Assembly (NCBI GenBank): GCA_963837105.1
Contig: CAWIMG010000026.1
Location: 1 to 64,000 of the forward strand
From: UBA9676 sp963837105
GTDB lineage: Bacteria; Actinomycetota; Actinomycetes; Streptosporangiales; Streptosporangiaceae
DNA: 64,000 bases
Reading direction: 5' to 3'
Positions 17,512 to 26,130 of this stretch are shown one piece after another; position 1 is the first letter of the stretch; every line of letters starts with the position of its first letter. Below the pieces are notes generated by a model, which was not told where the DNA came from, ran no database searches, and was given only the letters and a program-made list of their open reading frames with translations. The position numbers and the translations under genes are program-made.

Positions 17512-19110
17512 TCAGGCGAGGGCGACCAGATCGGCAAGCTCCTCGCTCCAGGCGTCCTCGATACCGTCCGGGAGCAGGATCACCCGCTCCGGCGCCAGCG
17601 CCTCGACTGCCCCTTCATCGTGCGTGACCAGCACGATCGCGCCCTGGTAGCGGCGCAGCGCGGCCAGGATCTCGGCCCGGCTGGCCGGGTCGAGGTTGTT
17701 GGTCGGCTCGTCCAGCAGCAGCACGTTGGCGCCGGAGACGACCAGCAGCGCCAGCGCCAGCCGGGTCTTCTCGCCGCCGGACAGCACGCTGGCGGGCTTG
17801 TCCACGGCGTCGCCGGAGAACAGGAAGGAACCGAGGATCCGGCGCAGTTCGCCCTCGGGCAGGTCCGGCGCGGCCGACCGCAGGTTCGCCAGCACGGTCT
17901 GGCCGGTCACCAGCGTCTCGTGCTCCTGCGCGTAGTACCCGAGCCGGAGCCCGTGGCCCGGCCTGACCTGGCCGGTATCGGGTAGCTCCAGCCCGGCGAG
18001 CAGCCGCAGCAGCGTGGTCTTGCCGGCCCCGTTGAGGCCGAGCACCACGATCCGCGCGCCCCGGTCGACCGCGATGTCCACCCCGGCGAAGACCTCCAGT
18101 GACCCATAGGACTTGGACAGGTCCGCCGCGGCCAGCGGCAGCTTGCCGCACGGCGCGGGCACCGGGAACCGCAGCCGGGCCACCCGCTCCGGCCCGCGCT
18201 CGGCCGCCACACCGGCCAGCAGCCGATGGGCCCGCCGCTCCATCCCCTGCGCGGCCCTGGCCTTGGTCGCCTTCGCCCGCATCTTGTCCGCCTGCGCCTG
18301 CAGGACCGCCGCCTGCCGCTGCGCGTTCTGCGTCTCCCGGCGGCGGCGGCGGGCGTCGGTCTCCCGCTGGGCCAGGTAGGCCCGCCAGCCGACGTTGTAG
18401 ATGTCCAGCACGGCCCGGTCGGCATCCAGGTGGAACACCTTGCCCACCACCGCCTCCAGCAGCGGCGCGTCGTGGCTGATGACCACCAGCCCGCCGCGGA
18501 ACCCCCGCAGGTGATCGCGCAGCCAGCCGATCGAGTCCGCGTCCAGGTGGTTGGTCGGCTCGTCGAGCAGCAGGGCCTGGGCGCCGGAGAACAGGATCCG
18601 GGCCAGTTCCACCCGCCGCCGCTGGCCGCCAGACAGGGTGTGCAGCGGCTGGCCGAGCACCCGGTCGGGCAGGCCCAGGCTGGTGGCGATGGCGGCGGCC
18701 TCCGACTCAGCGGCGTAGCCGCCCAGCACCACCAGCCGTTCTTCCAGCAGGGCGTAGCGCTTGACCGCGGCATCGCGGCGGGCGGGATCCGGGTCGGCCA
18801 TCGCCTGCTCGGCCGACCGCATCCCGGACCGCACCTCGTCCAGCCCGCGGGCGGACAGCACCCGGTCCATGGCCAGCCCGGACAGGTCGCCGGCCCGGGA
18901 ATCCTGCGGCAGGTAGCCGATCGTCCCCCGGCGGTGCACGGTGCCGGCCGCGGGCAGCCCCTCCCCGGCCAGCACCCGGGCCAGCGTGGTCTTGCCCGCG
19001 CCGTTCCGGCCGACCAGGCCGACCTTGTCCCCCGGGCTGATCTGGAATGTGGCGTCAGCCAGCAGCAGGTGCGCGCCAGCCCGCAGTTCCAGGCCGGTGG
19101 CCGCGATCAC
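17512..19110 (-). CDS. ABC-F family ATPase (ribosome-associated)
   Basis: A 532-residue cytosolic protein with two ABC ATPase domains and no membrane segment. The first has Walker A VGRNGAGKTT and signature LSGGQRRRVELARIL; the second has VLGLNGAGKTT and LSGGEKTRLALALLV. They are joined by a charged linker with a coiled-coil-like RRRRETQNAQRQAAVL stretch. This is the ABC-F layout of translation factors such as EttA or antibiotic-protection proteins that bind the ribosomal E site. Which of the two roles applies cannot be told. The 160 bp upstream of the HTH gene separates it from that unit. Confidence 0.88.
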   Translation of the reverse strand: MIAATGLELRAGAHLLLADATFQISPGDKVGLVGRNGAGKTTLARVLAGEGLPAAGTVHRRGTIGYLPQDSRAGDLSGLAMDRVLSARGLDEVRSGMRSAEQAMADPDPARRDAAVKRYALLEERLVVLGGYAAESEAAAIATSLGLPDRVLGQPLHTLSGGQRRRVELARILFSGAQALLLDEPTNHLDADSIGWLRDHLRGFRGGLVVISHDAPLLEAVVGKVFHLDADRAVLDIYNVGWRAYLAQRETDARRRRRETQNAQRQAAVLQAQADKMRAKATKARAAQGMERRAHRLLAGVAAERGPERVARLRFPVPAPCGKLPLAAADLSKSYGSLEVFAGVDIAVDRGARIVVLGLNGAGKTTLLRLLAGLELPDTGQVRPGHGLRLGYYAQEHETLVTGQTVLANLRSAAPDLPEGELRRILGSFLFSGDAVDKPASVLSGGEKTRLALALLVVSGANVLLLDEPTNNLDPASRAEILAALRRYQGAIVLVTHDEGAVEALAPERVILLPDGIEDAWSEELADLVALA

Positions 19111-19236
19111 GTAGACCCACTCCTGTCCTCAGGTGACGCCGGATTCCGTCAGCAGCCCCACAGCCGGGGTGTGCGCGTCACGGCAGGAGCGGCAGCATCG
19201 CTCCAGCCTACCCGCTGGCCAGGGGGGTCGCGGAGA

Positions 19237-20013
19237 TCAGCCGGCCGGGCCCTGCCGTCGGCCGGGGTGGTCAGCGGGCTGGCCGGAGAGCCAGATGCGG
19301 ATGGCGCGGAACAGCCGGGGTGTGTCCGCCAGCACCGCCAGCCGGGGGTCGGGCACGGTGAGGAACCGGTCCTGCACGCCGGCCAGCAGCGGGGCCAGCC
19401 GGGGATCGGCCCGGACCCCGGCCATGGCCCGCCGGTCGCCACCGAGGACGACCGCGTCGAGCCGGCCGGCGTAGGGCCCCAGCACGGCCAGGGCGGTGTC
19501 GGCGGCTGCCTGGAGCGCGGCCGTGGCCTGGTTCTCCCGGCGCCGTGCGAACCGGTGCTGTGACCAGCCGCCAGCCGCGGCGCGGCCGTGCACCAGCCGG
19601 GCGCCGGTCTTGTGCGCCACCAGTTCCGGCGGGTCGCCGGTGAACACCCCGGCCGCGTAGCCGCCGAGCCGGACCAGCAGCACCCCGACCGTCCTGGCCG
19701 CGGCCGCGTGCGCGGCCATCAGCTCCGCCAGCCGCACCGGATCGGCCAGATCCGGGCTCCCCGGGGGCGGCAGCGGCAGTGGCGGGAAGGGCGGGTGGCA
19801 CTCGGCGACCGCTCTGTCCTGAGCACGCAGAAGCACGGTCGTCGCCCCATCCTCGGCCGCCACTGCCCCACTCCCGGCTGCCGTAGCCCCGGCCCCGGCT
19901 GTCGCCCGCCCAGTCCCAGCTGTCGTCGGCCCGTGCCGCTCGGTGAAGGACCTGACCCAGCGCACCAGCCGTTCCGGCGGCACCTCCACCCACCGCCCGT
20001 CACCCTCGCCCAC
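19237..20013 (-). CDS. acVLRF1-type peptidyl-tRNA hydrolase (actinobacterial Vms1-like release factor)
   Basis: A 258-residue protein matching the actinobacterial VLRF1 family, bacterial relatives of the eukaryotic Vms1/ANKZF1 release factor that cleaves nascent chains from tRNA on split ribosomes. The diagnostic loop GGWSQHRFARRREN at about 148-161 is an eRF1-like catalytic element that in the family usually reads GG-x-S-x-x-R-F. The N-terminal part carries a Gly/Ala/Thr-rich insert (residues 30-58) with tandem TAG-type dipeptides that is not expected in the fold. It is divergent from cbbR. Activity is inferred from the family. Confidence 0.8.
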   Translation of the reverse strand: MGEGDGRWVEVPPERLVRWVRSFTERHGPTTAGTGRATAGAGATAAGSGAVAAEDGATTVLLRAQDRAVAECHPPFPPLPLPPPGSPDLADPVRLAELMAAHAAAARTVGVLLVRLGGYAAGVFTGDPPELVAHKTGARLVHGRAAAGGWSQHRFARRRENQATAALQAAADTALAVLGPYAGRLDAVVLGGDRRAMAGVRADPRLAPLLAGVQDRFLTVPDPRLAVLADTPRLFRAIRIWLSGQPADHPGRRQGPAG

Positions 20014-20184
20014 TCCCCCAGTTTCCCGCGCCCCGGCCCGGCGGGTGCGGGGTTGGCCTTGCGACCCCGGCGGAGCGAGTGCGTGGTTGCCCCGCTGTCG
20101 CCTGTAGCTGCCGCAACCACAGTCTGTGGATAGATTGAGCGATAGCAGGAATTCATAGAGTTTTGCTTAGCACTGAGGTGGCCG

Positions 20185-21117
20185 GTGACGCTCAATCAGC
20201 TCCGCACGTTCCTGGCGGTGGCCGAGACCGGGTCGGTCCGGGCCGCGGCCGCCGAACTCGTCGTCACCCAGGCGGCGGTATCGGCCTCACTGGCTGCGCT
20301 GCAGAAATCGCTGGGGGTGGCCCTGGTCGAACCGGACGGCCGGGGGCTGCGGCTCACCAGCGCCGGCGCCGCGTACACCAGCTATGCCCGGCGGGTCATC
20401 GGCCTGCTCGACGAGGGCGGCCGGGCCGCCGCGGCAGCGGCCGATCCCGAGCGGGGTGAGCTGCGGATCGCCGCCGTGACCACCGCCGCCGAGCAGATCG
20501 TGCCCGGCATCCTGGGCAGCTTCCGCCGTGCCCATCCGCAGACCGGGGTGCGGCTGGAGGCCGGGAACCGGGACCGGGTGCGCGCCCTGCTCGACCGGTA
20601 CCAGGTTGACCTGGTGGTGTGCGGCCGGCCCGAGCCCGGCTGGGAAGTGGAGGTGCACGGTGTCCGGCCACACGAACTGGTCGTGGTGGCCGCCCCCGAG
20701 CTGGCGGGCACCGCCCCGCCCGCGGCCGGGCTGCTGCCCTGGCTGGCCCAGCAGACCTGGCTGCTGCGCGAACCAGGGTCGGGCACCCGGGCCAGCACCG
20801 ATGCCCTGCTGGCCGGCCTGGATCTGGCCGCACGCACCCTGATGGTGGGCTCGAATGTGGCCATCCGGGAATCGGCGCAGGCTGGGCTGGGTGTCACCTT
20901 GCTGTCGCGGGACGCGGTGAGCGCCGAACTGGCCACCGGCAAGCTGGCCGTCATCGGCGTCCCGGGCACCCCGCTGCACCGTGACTGGTATCTCGTCGCG
21001 CAGCCGGGCCCGCTGACCCTGGCCGCCTCCCGGCTGGTCGGCCACGCCCGCGCCGGGGGCGGCTTCCACCGGCCCGGTCGGCCAAGGCCAAGCCGGGCCG
21101 AGGTAATTAATAAGTAG
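20185..21117 (+). CDS. cbbR: LysR-type transcriptional regulator, likely CbbR
   Basis: A 310-residue LTTR: N-terminal winged HTH (MTLNQLRTFLAVAETGSVRA, then VTQAAVSASLAALQKSLGV) and a two-lobed effector domain. CbbR proteins sense Calvin-cycle metabolites such as RuBP or NADPH and activate the cbb promoter. The assignment rests on position: it ends 93 bp upstream of cbbL and is read in the same direction. Most cbbR genes are divergent from their target, so co-direction is unusual. GTG 20185 is chosen because it places the HTH at residue 1, as is usual for the family. Confidence 0.8.
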   Translation: MTLNQLRTFLAVAETGSVRAAAAELVVTQAAVSASLAALQKSLGVALVEPDGRGLRLTSAGAAYTSYARRVIGLLDEGGRAAAAAADPERGELRIAAVTTAAEQIVPGILGSFRRAHPQTGVRLEAGNRDRVRALLDRYQVDLVVCGRPEPGWEVEVHGVRPHELVVVAAPELAGTAPPAAGLLPWLAQQTWLLREPGSGTRASTDALLAGLDLAARTLMVGSNVAIRESAQAGLGVTLLSRDAVSAELATGKLAVIGVPGTPLHRDWYLVAQPGPLTLAASRLVGHARAGGGFHRPGRPRPSRAEVINK

Positions 21118-21149
21118 AGCCTTAATAGTCAATGCCTAACTCTCAATAG
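21107..21149 (+). promoter_or_regulatory. AT-rich repeated motif between cbbR and cbbL, candidate CbbR site
   Basis: Four related heptamers occur in 43 bp: TTAATAA (21107), TTAATAG (21122), TCAATGC (21129) and TCAATAG (21143). The start spacing is 15, 7 and 14. The patch is strikingly AT-rich for this genome. CbbR and other LTTRs bind T-N-A type half-sites in tandem near the target promoter, and this is the only such cluster in the gap. The first copy overlaps the cbbR stop codon. Confidence 0.5.
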
Positions 21150-21210
21150 ACACGGCGGTAATCCGCTGGCATGGTGGAAAGCAGGGACCCCATCGCGTGA
21201 CGGAGGATTC

Positions 21211-22647
21211 ATGGCCGCTGAGCAGGAACGCTGGAACGCGGGCGTGATCCCGTACGCACAGATGGGCTACTGGGCGCCCGACTACGTGCCCAAGGACACC
21301 GACGTGCTGACCGCTTTCCGGATCACGCCGCAGGACGGCGTCCCGCCCGAGGAAGCCGGCGCCGCGGTGGCCGGCGAATCCTCCACCGCCACCTGGACCG
21401 TGGTCTGGACCGACCGGCTCACCGCCTACGACCACTACCAGGCCAAGTGCTACCGGGTGGATCCTGTGCCGGGCCGCGACGGCGAGTACATCGCCTACAT
21501 CGCCTACGACATCGACCTGTTCGAGGAGGGCTCGATCCCGAACCTGACCTCCTCGATCATCGGCAACGTGTTCGGCTTCAAGGCACTGAAGGCGCTCCGG
21601 CTGGAGGACATGCGGATCCCGCTGCCTTATGTCAAGACGTTCCTGGGCCCGCCGCACGGCATCGTGATGGAGCGCGAGTACCTCAACAAGTACGGCCGGC
21701 CACTGCTCGGCGCGACCACCAAGCCCAAGCTCGGCCTGTCGGCGCGCAACTACGGCCGGGTGGTCTACGAGGCGCTGCGGGGCGGGCTCGATTTCACCAA
21801 GGACGACGAGAACATCAACTCGCAGCCCTTCATGCGCTGGCGGGACCGGTTCCTGTTCACGATGGAGGCGGTCAACCGGGCGCAGCAGCGGACCGGCGAG
21901 ATCAAGGGCCACTACCTCAACGTCACCGCCGCCAGCATGGAGGACATGTACGAGCGGGCCGACTTCGCCCGCGACCTCGGCAGCGTCATCATCATGATCG
22001 ACCTGACGGTCGGCTACACGGCGATGCACTCGATGGCCCGGTGGGCGCGCGCGAACGGCGTGCTCCTGCACCTGCACCGGGCCGGGCACAGCACCTATAC
22101 CCGGCAGAAGACGCACGGGGTCAGCTTCCGGGTGATCTCCAAGTGGTGCCGGCTGATCGGGGTGGACCACATCCACGCCGGCACGGTGGTCGGCAAGCTG
22201 GAGGGCGACCCGGCCAACGTGCGTGGCTACTACGACACCCTGCGCCAGTCCCAGGTGCCGGCCAACCTTGCCCACGGCCTCTACTTCGACCAGGACTGGG
22301 GCTCGATGCCGGGCACCATGCCGGTCGCTTCCGGCGGCATCCACGCGGGCCAGATGCACCAGTTGCTGGACTACCTGGGCGAGGACGTGGTGCTGCAGTT
22401 CGGCGGCGGCACCATCGGGCACCCGATGGGCATCGCGGCGGGCGCGACCGCCAACCGGGTGGCCACCGAGGCCATGATCAAGGCCCGCAACGAGGGCCGC
22501 GACTTCGCCCGCGAGGGCGGCGACATCCTGCGGGATGCTGCCCGGCACTGCCAGCCGCTGCAGGTCGCGCTCGACACCTGGGGTGAGATCACCTTCAATT
22601 ACACCTCCACCGACACCCCCGATGTCGTCACCACCCCGACCGTGTAG
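21211..22647 (+). CDS. cbbL: RuBisCO large subunit, form I (red type)
   Basis: A 478-residue large chain of ribulose-1,5-bisphosphate carboxylase/oxygenase, the CO2-fixing step of the Calvin cycle. Key residues are present: K171 and K173 in TTKPKLGLS, the carbamylated lysine K197 with D199 and E200 in GGLDFTKDDEN, the histidine in LHLHRAGHSTYTR, and loop 6 HAGTVVGKLEGD. The N-terminus (ERWNAGVIPYAQMGYW) is typical of form IC/ID enzymes. A partner small subunit and CbbX follow directly, which also marks it as red-type. ATG 21211 has a ribosome site (acggagga). All catalytic residues look intact. Confidence 0.97.
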   Translation: MAAEQERWNAGVIPYAQMGYWAPDYVPKDTDVLTAFRITPQDGVPPEEAGAAVAGESSTATWTVVWTDRLTAYDHYQAKCYRVDPVPGRDGEYIAYIAYDIDLFEEGSIPNLTSSIIGNVFGFKALKALRLEDMRIPLPYVKTFLGPPHGIVMEREYLNKYGRPLLGATTKPKLGLSARNYGRVVYEALRGGLDFTKDDENINSQPFMRWRDRFLFTMEAVNRAQQRTGEIKGHYLNVTAASMEDMYERADFARDLGSVIIMIDLTVGYTAMHSMARWARANGVLLHLHRAGHSTYTRQKTHGVSFRVISKWCRLIGVDHIHAGTVVGKLEGDPANVRGYYDTLRQSQVPANLAHGLYFDQDWGSMPGTMPVASGGIHAGQMHQLLDYLGEDVVLQFGGGTIGHPMGIAAGATANRVATEAMIKARNEGRDFAREGGDILRDAARHCQPLQVALDTWGEITFNYTSTDTPDVVTTPTV

Positions 22648-22684
22648 CGGGCCAGGACCGGCCGGCCAGCAGCGAAGGAGCACC

Positions 22685-23146
22685 ATGCGGATCACCCAGG
22701 GCACGTTCTCGTACCTGCCCGACCTCACCGACAGCGAGATAGCCGCGCAGGCCGGCTACGCGATCGAGCAGGGCTGGGCCATCGCGGTCGAGTTCACCGA
22801 CGACCCGCACCCGCGCAACGTGCTCTGGGAAATGTGGGGGCTGCCGATGTTCGGCATCGCCGACCCGGCAGCCGCGATGCACGAGGTAACGCAGTGCCGG
22901 GCCACCTACCCCGACCACTACATCCGCGTCACCGCCTACGACACCCGGCTCGGCCGCCAGACCACTGCGCTCAGCTTCATCGTGAACCGGCCCGCCAGCG
23001 AGCCCGGCTTCCGGCTCGACCGGCAGGAGACCAGCGACCGCCAGATCCGCTACTCGCTGCATCCGTATGCGGCGGACCAGCCATCCGGCCAGCGTTACGG
23101 GCAGCCTCCCGACGATATGCCCAACGGCTCGCGCGGCAGCTCATGA
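22685..23146 (+). CDS. cbbS: RuBisCO small subunit, form I (red type)
   Basis: A 153-residue small subunit of the L8S8 enzyme. The family sequence is clear: MRITQGTFSYLPDLTDSEIA, then EFTDDPHPRNVLWEMWGLPM and RVTAYDTRLGRQTTALSFIV. The C-terminal extension (NRPASEPGFRLDRQETSDR and onwards) matches red-type small subunits, whose extra tail lines the central solvent channel; here it ends in a low-complexity Gln/Pro/Gly/Ser stretch. The start is 37 bp after the cbbL stop with a ribosome site (gaaggag). Its stop overlaps the presumed cbbX ATG. Confidence 0.95.
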   Translation: MRITQGTFSYLPDLTDSEIAAQAGYAIEQGWAIAVEFTDDPHPRNVLWEMWGLPMFGIADPAAAMHEVTQCRATYPDHYIRVTAYDTRLGRQTTALSFIVNRPASEPGFRLDRQETSDRQIRYSLHPYAADQPSGQRYGQPPDDMPNGSRGSS

Positions 23147-24194
23147 GCCCAGCCAGCGACCCTGCCACGCAGGGCTTCGCGATGCCCCGGCCCGGCGGCC
23201 AGCCGGCCCCGGCGCCGGGCCAGCCGGCGGCGGTGAGCCAGCCGGCCCGCCTGGAGCTGGCGAACCGGGGGCCGGCCAGCCCGCGCGTGCGCCGCTGCCG
23301 CCGGACGCCAAGGTTGACCTGGCCGCACAGGAGCAGGCGCAGCGGATCTCGGCCCTGCTCGACCGGCTGGACGCCGAGTTCGTCGGGCTGGCGCCGGTGA
23401 AGGACCGGGTGCGGGAAATCGCGGCGCTGCTGCTGGTGGACCGGCTGCGCGGCCAGTTCGGGCTCACCTCGTCCCGGCCCAGCCTGCACATGTGCTTCAC
23501 CGGCAGCCCGGGCACGGGCAAGACCACGGTCGCCATGCATATGGGCGAACTGCTCCGCGAGCTTGGCTACCTGCGCAAGGGCCAGCTGGTCAGCGTCACG
23601 CGCGACGACCTGGTCGGCCAGTACGTGGGCCACACCGCCCCCAAGACCAAGGAAGTGCTCAAGCGGGCGATGGGCGGGGTACTGCTCATCGATGAGGCGT
23701 ACTACCTGTACCGGCCGGAGAACGAGCGGGACTACGGGCAGGAGTCGATCGAGATCCTGCTCCAGTTCATGGAGGCGCACCGGGAGGACCTGGTGGTGAT
23801 CCTGGCCGGTTACGCCGACCGGATGGACACCTTCTTCCGCTCCAACCCCGGCATGGCGTCGCGGATCGCCCACCACATCGACTTCCCCGACTTCAGCCTG
23901 GCTGAGCTGCTGCAGATCGCGGATCTGATGCTGGAGCGGGAGCAGTACCGGCTCTCACCCGCCGCCCGGGAGGCGTTCGCGGAGTACGTGGCACTGCGGA
24001 TGCGGCAGCCGCGGTTCGCCAACGCCCGCAGCATCCGCAACGCGATCGACCGGATGCGGCTGCGGCAGGCGCGGCGGCTGGTCACCGGCGGCGGCCTGAT
24101 CGAGCGTGGCGATCTGATCGAGATCAGCGCCGAGGACGTGCGGGCCAGCCGGGTGTTCTCCGCCGCCGGTCAGGACGGGCCGGGCGGCGGCTGA
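23143..24194 (+). CDS. cbbX: CbbX, red-type RuBisCO activase (AAA+), probable frameshift in the N-terminal linker
   Basis: CbbX is the hexameric AAA+ ATPase that removes inhibitory sugar phosphates from red-type RuBisCO by pulling on the large-subunit tail. The core is intact: Walker A TGSPGTGKTT, pore-loop region DLVGQYVGHTAPKT, Walker B GVLLIDEAYYLY, and arginine-finger/sensor segments around FRSNPGMASRIAHHIDFPDF. The ATG at 23143 overlaps the cbbS stop (ATGA) and opens a Pro/Ala/Gly-rich leader, but the core reads in the adjacent frame. One base appears to be missing between about 23230 and 23300. Without a frameshift the only in-frame start is ATG 23067, inside cbbS. Confidence 0.9.
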
Positions 24195-25429
24195 GCCGCC
24201 GGGCCGAGCGGCACGGTCAGCCGGACCGTGGTGCCCCGGCCCGGGGCGGAGGACACGTCCAGCCGGCCGCCGAGCAGTTCCGCGCGTTCGCGCATGCCCG
24301 CCAGGCCGAAGCCGGTCGGCCCGCCACCGCGGTGCCAGTCGCCGCCGGCCGGGCCGGGCCCGGCCCGGCCGGCTTCCGCTGCCGCCGGGTCGAACCCGGC
24401 CCCGTCGTCGGCCACTTCCAGCACCATGTTGTCCCGCTGGGGGAAGAGCCGGACCCGGACGCTGTGCGCGCCGGCGTGCTTGGCCGCGTTCTGCAGCGCC
24501 TCCTGCGCGGTCCGGAAGACAGCTGTCTCCACGTGCCCGGCCAGCCGCCGGCTGGTGGCCGACACCTGCACGTCGAGCTGGGGGAACGAGTGCGCCAGGC
24601 TTTCCAGGCTGGCGGCCAGCCCCAGGTCGTCCAGGATCGGCGGGCGCAGCCCGGCGATGGCCGACCGGGTCTCATCCAGTGCGGCGGTGGCCAGTTCCTG
24701 GGCCAGCGCGACCTGCTCGGCGGCGACCTGCGGTGCGCCGGGAATGGCGTCGGCGGCGGCCGACAGGTGGAAGAACAGGCTCACGATGCGCTGGCTGATC
24801 CCGTCGTGGATCTCTCCCGCCAGCCGGCGCCGCTCGTCTTCCTGCCATTCGACGGTCCGCTCGGCGAACCGCTCCAGCGCCTCTTCCCGCTCGGCCAGCC
24901 GCCGGTGCAGCTGGGCGTTCTCGATCGCGCCGGCGACCAGGCCGGCCACCGACCGGAGCAGTTCGGTGTCGGCGCCGGTGAACTCGCGGCGCTGCCGGGT
25001 GTGCACGTTCAGCACCCCGACCATGTGACCCGATGGTGCCACGATCGGGACCGACAGCATGGAGGTGAAGTCCTCGCCGCGCAGGGCCGGGATGTAGCGG
25101 TAGCGAGGGTCGGCGGCCTTGTCGTCCACGATCACCGCCGGCTGGGCATGGGAGGCGACCCAGCCGGACACTCCTTCGCCCAGCCCCAGCGCGATGGTGC
25201 CGACCAGGCCATCGAACGGCGGGGTGGCACCGGACAGCCGGAGCGTCCGGCCACCCTCGTCGAGCAGATGCACGAAACAGACGTCGGTGCCGGTGGCCTC
25301 GGTCACCAGCCCGGTCACGCCCTGCAGCATCGGCCCCAGATCGAGCCCGCCGGAGATGGTGTCGATCACCCGTGACAGCAGCTGGGCTTCCCGCTCGGCG
25401 TCCACCCCACCGAGCCGCGTGCCGGTCAA
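24170..25429 (-). CDS. GAF-domain sensor histidine kinase (NarL-partner type)
   Basis: A 419-residue cytosolic kinase. An N-terminal GAF domain (about 30-190, including FVHLLDEGGRTLRLSG and SMLSVPIVAPSGHMVGVLN) is followed by a HisKA_3 dimerisation domain with the phospho-acceptor His in LAGEIHDGISQRIV, and an HATPase domain (N-box NAAKHAGA, G-boxes DDGAGFD and GFGLAGMRERAELLGG). A TTG at 25429 overlaps the response-regulator stop and has a good ribosome site (gggaggg), so coupling is likely; GTG 25405 is the alternative. The signal is unknown. The 3' end overlaps cbbX tail-to-tail by 25 bp. Confidence 0.85.
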   Translation of the reverse strand: MTGTRLGGVDAEREAQLLSRVIDTISGGLDLGPMLQGVTGLVTEATGTDVCFVHLLDEGGRTLRLSGATPPFDGLVGTIALGLGEGVSGWVASHAQPAVIVDDKAADPRYRYIPALRGEDFTSMLSVPIVAPSGHMVGVLNVHTRQRREFTGADTELLRSVAGLVAGAIENAQLHRRLAEREEALERFAERTVEWQEDERRRLAGEIHDGISQRIVSLFFHLSAAADAIPGAPQVAAEQVALAQELATAALDETRSAIAGLRPPILDDLGLAASLESLAHSFPQLDVQVSATSRRLAGHVETAVFRTAQEALQNAAKHAGAHSVRVRLFPQRDNMVLEVADDGAGFDPAAAEAGRAGPGPAGGDWHRGGGPTGFGLAGMRERAELLGGRLDVSSAPGRGTTVRLTVPLGPAAQPPPGPS

Positions 25430-26091
25430 TGGAACACGCCCTCCCGCAGCGCCACCGCCACCGCCCCCGCCCGGTCGGACACCGCAAGCTTGCGGTAGAT
25501 GCCGCGGGAGTGGGTTTTCACGGTCTCCTCGCTGACCACCAGCCGGGCCGCTATCGCCCGGTTGGACAGGCCGGCCACCATCAGCGCCAGCACCTCGCTC
25601 TCGCGCTGGGTCAGCCCGAGATGCGCGCCCGGCCAGAACTCGCCACTGTGCAGCCGGGCCGCCGACAGCGCGACCCGGCCGGCCAGCGTGGGGTCGATCA
25701 GTATCTCGCCGTCGGCGATCCGGCCCAGGTAGTCCACCAGCTCGCTGCCGCGGACCCGCTTGAGCAGGAACCCGGCCGCGCCGACCCGCAGCGCCTGGTA
25801 CAGGTACTGCTCGTCGTCGTAGACGGTGAGGAACACCACCTTGCAGCCGGGCTGGCTGGCCAGGATCTGGCCGCACAGGTCCAGCCCGCTGGCACCGCGC
25901 AGCCGGACGTCCAGCAGCACCTCGTCCGGGACGAGCTTGTCGACGATCGCGACCGCGTCGGCGGGCTCGCTGCACTCGCCGATGATCTCCACCTGCTCGG
26001 CGTAGGGACGCAGCATGGCCCGCAGGCCGTCGAGCACCATCTGGTGGTCATCGATGATCACCAGGCGCAGCGGCCCAGACGCGCGGCTCAT
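25426..26091 (-). CDS. NarL/FixJ-family response regulator
   Basis: A 221-residue two-domain regulator. The receiver has the acidic pair IIDDHQMV, the phospho-acceptor aspartate in VLLDVRLRG, and the conserved lysine in GFLLKRVRG. The C-terminal LuxR-type HTH reads LTQRESEVLALMVAGLSNRAI and EETVKTHSRGIYRKL. Its partner kinase follows immediately with overlapping codons. It starts 39 bp after the phosphoribulokinase stop on the same strand, so it probably shares that transcript. Its targets are unknown. An ATG six codons upstream (26109) is an alternative start. Confidence 0.88.
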   Translation of the reverse strand: MSRASGPLRLVIIDDHQMVLDGLRAMLRPYAEQVEIIGECSEPADAVAIVDKLVPDEVLLDVRLRGASGLDLCGQILASQPGCKVVFLTVYDDEQYLYQALRVGAAGFLLKRVRGSELVDYLGRIADGEILIDPTLAGRVALSAARLHSGEFWPGAHLGLTQRESEVLALMVAGLSNRAIAARLVVSEETVKTHSRGIYRKLAVSDRAGAVAVALREGVFH

Positions 26092-26130
26092 GCCTGGAAC
26101 GGTACCCATGACCGGGCCATGCCGCCGCCG

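Noticed and set aside
21211..24194. Carboxysome-associated RuBisCO locus
   Set aside because: The enzyme is red-type with CbbX, and no shell protein or carboxysomal carbonic anhydrase gene is present.
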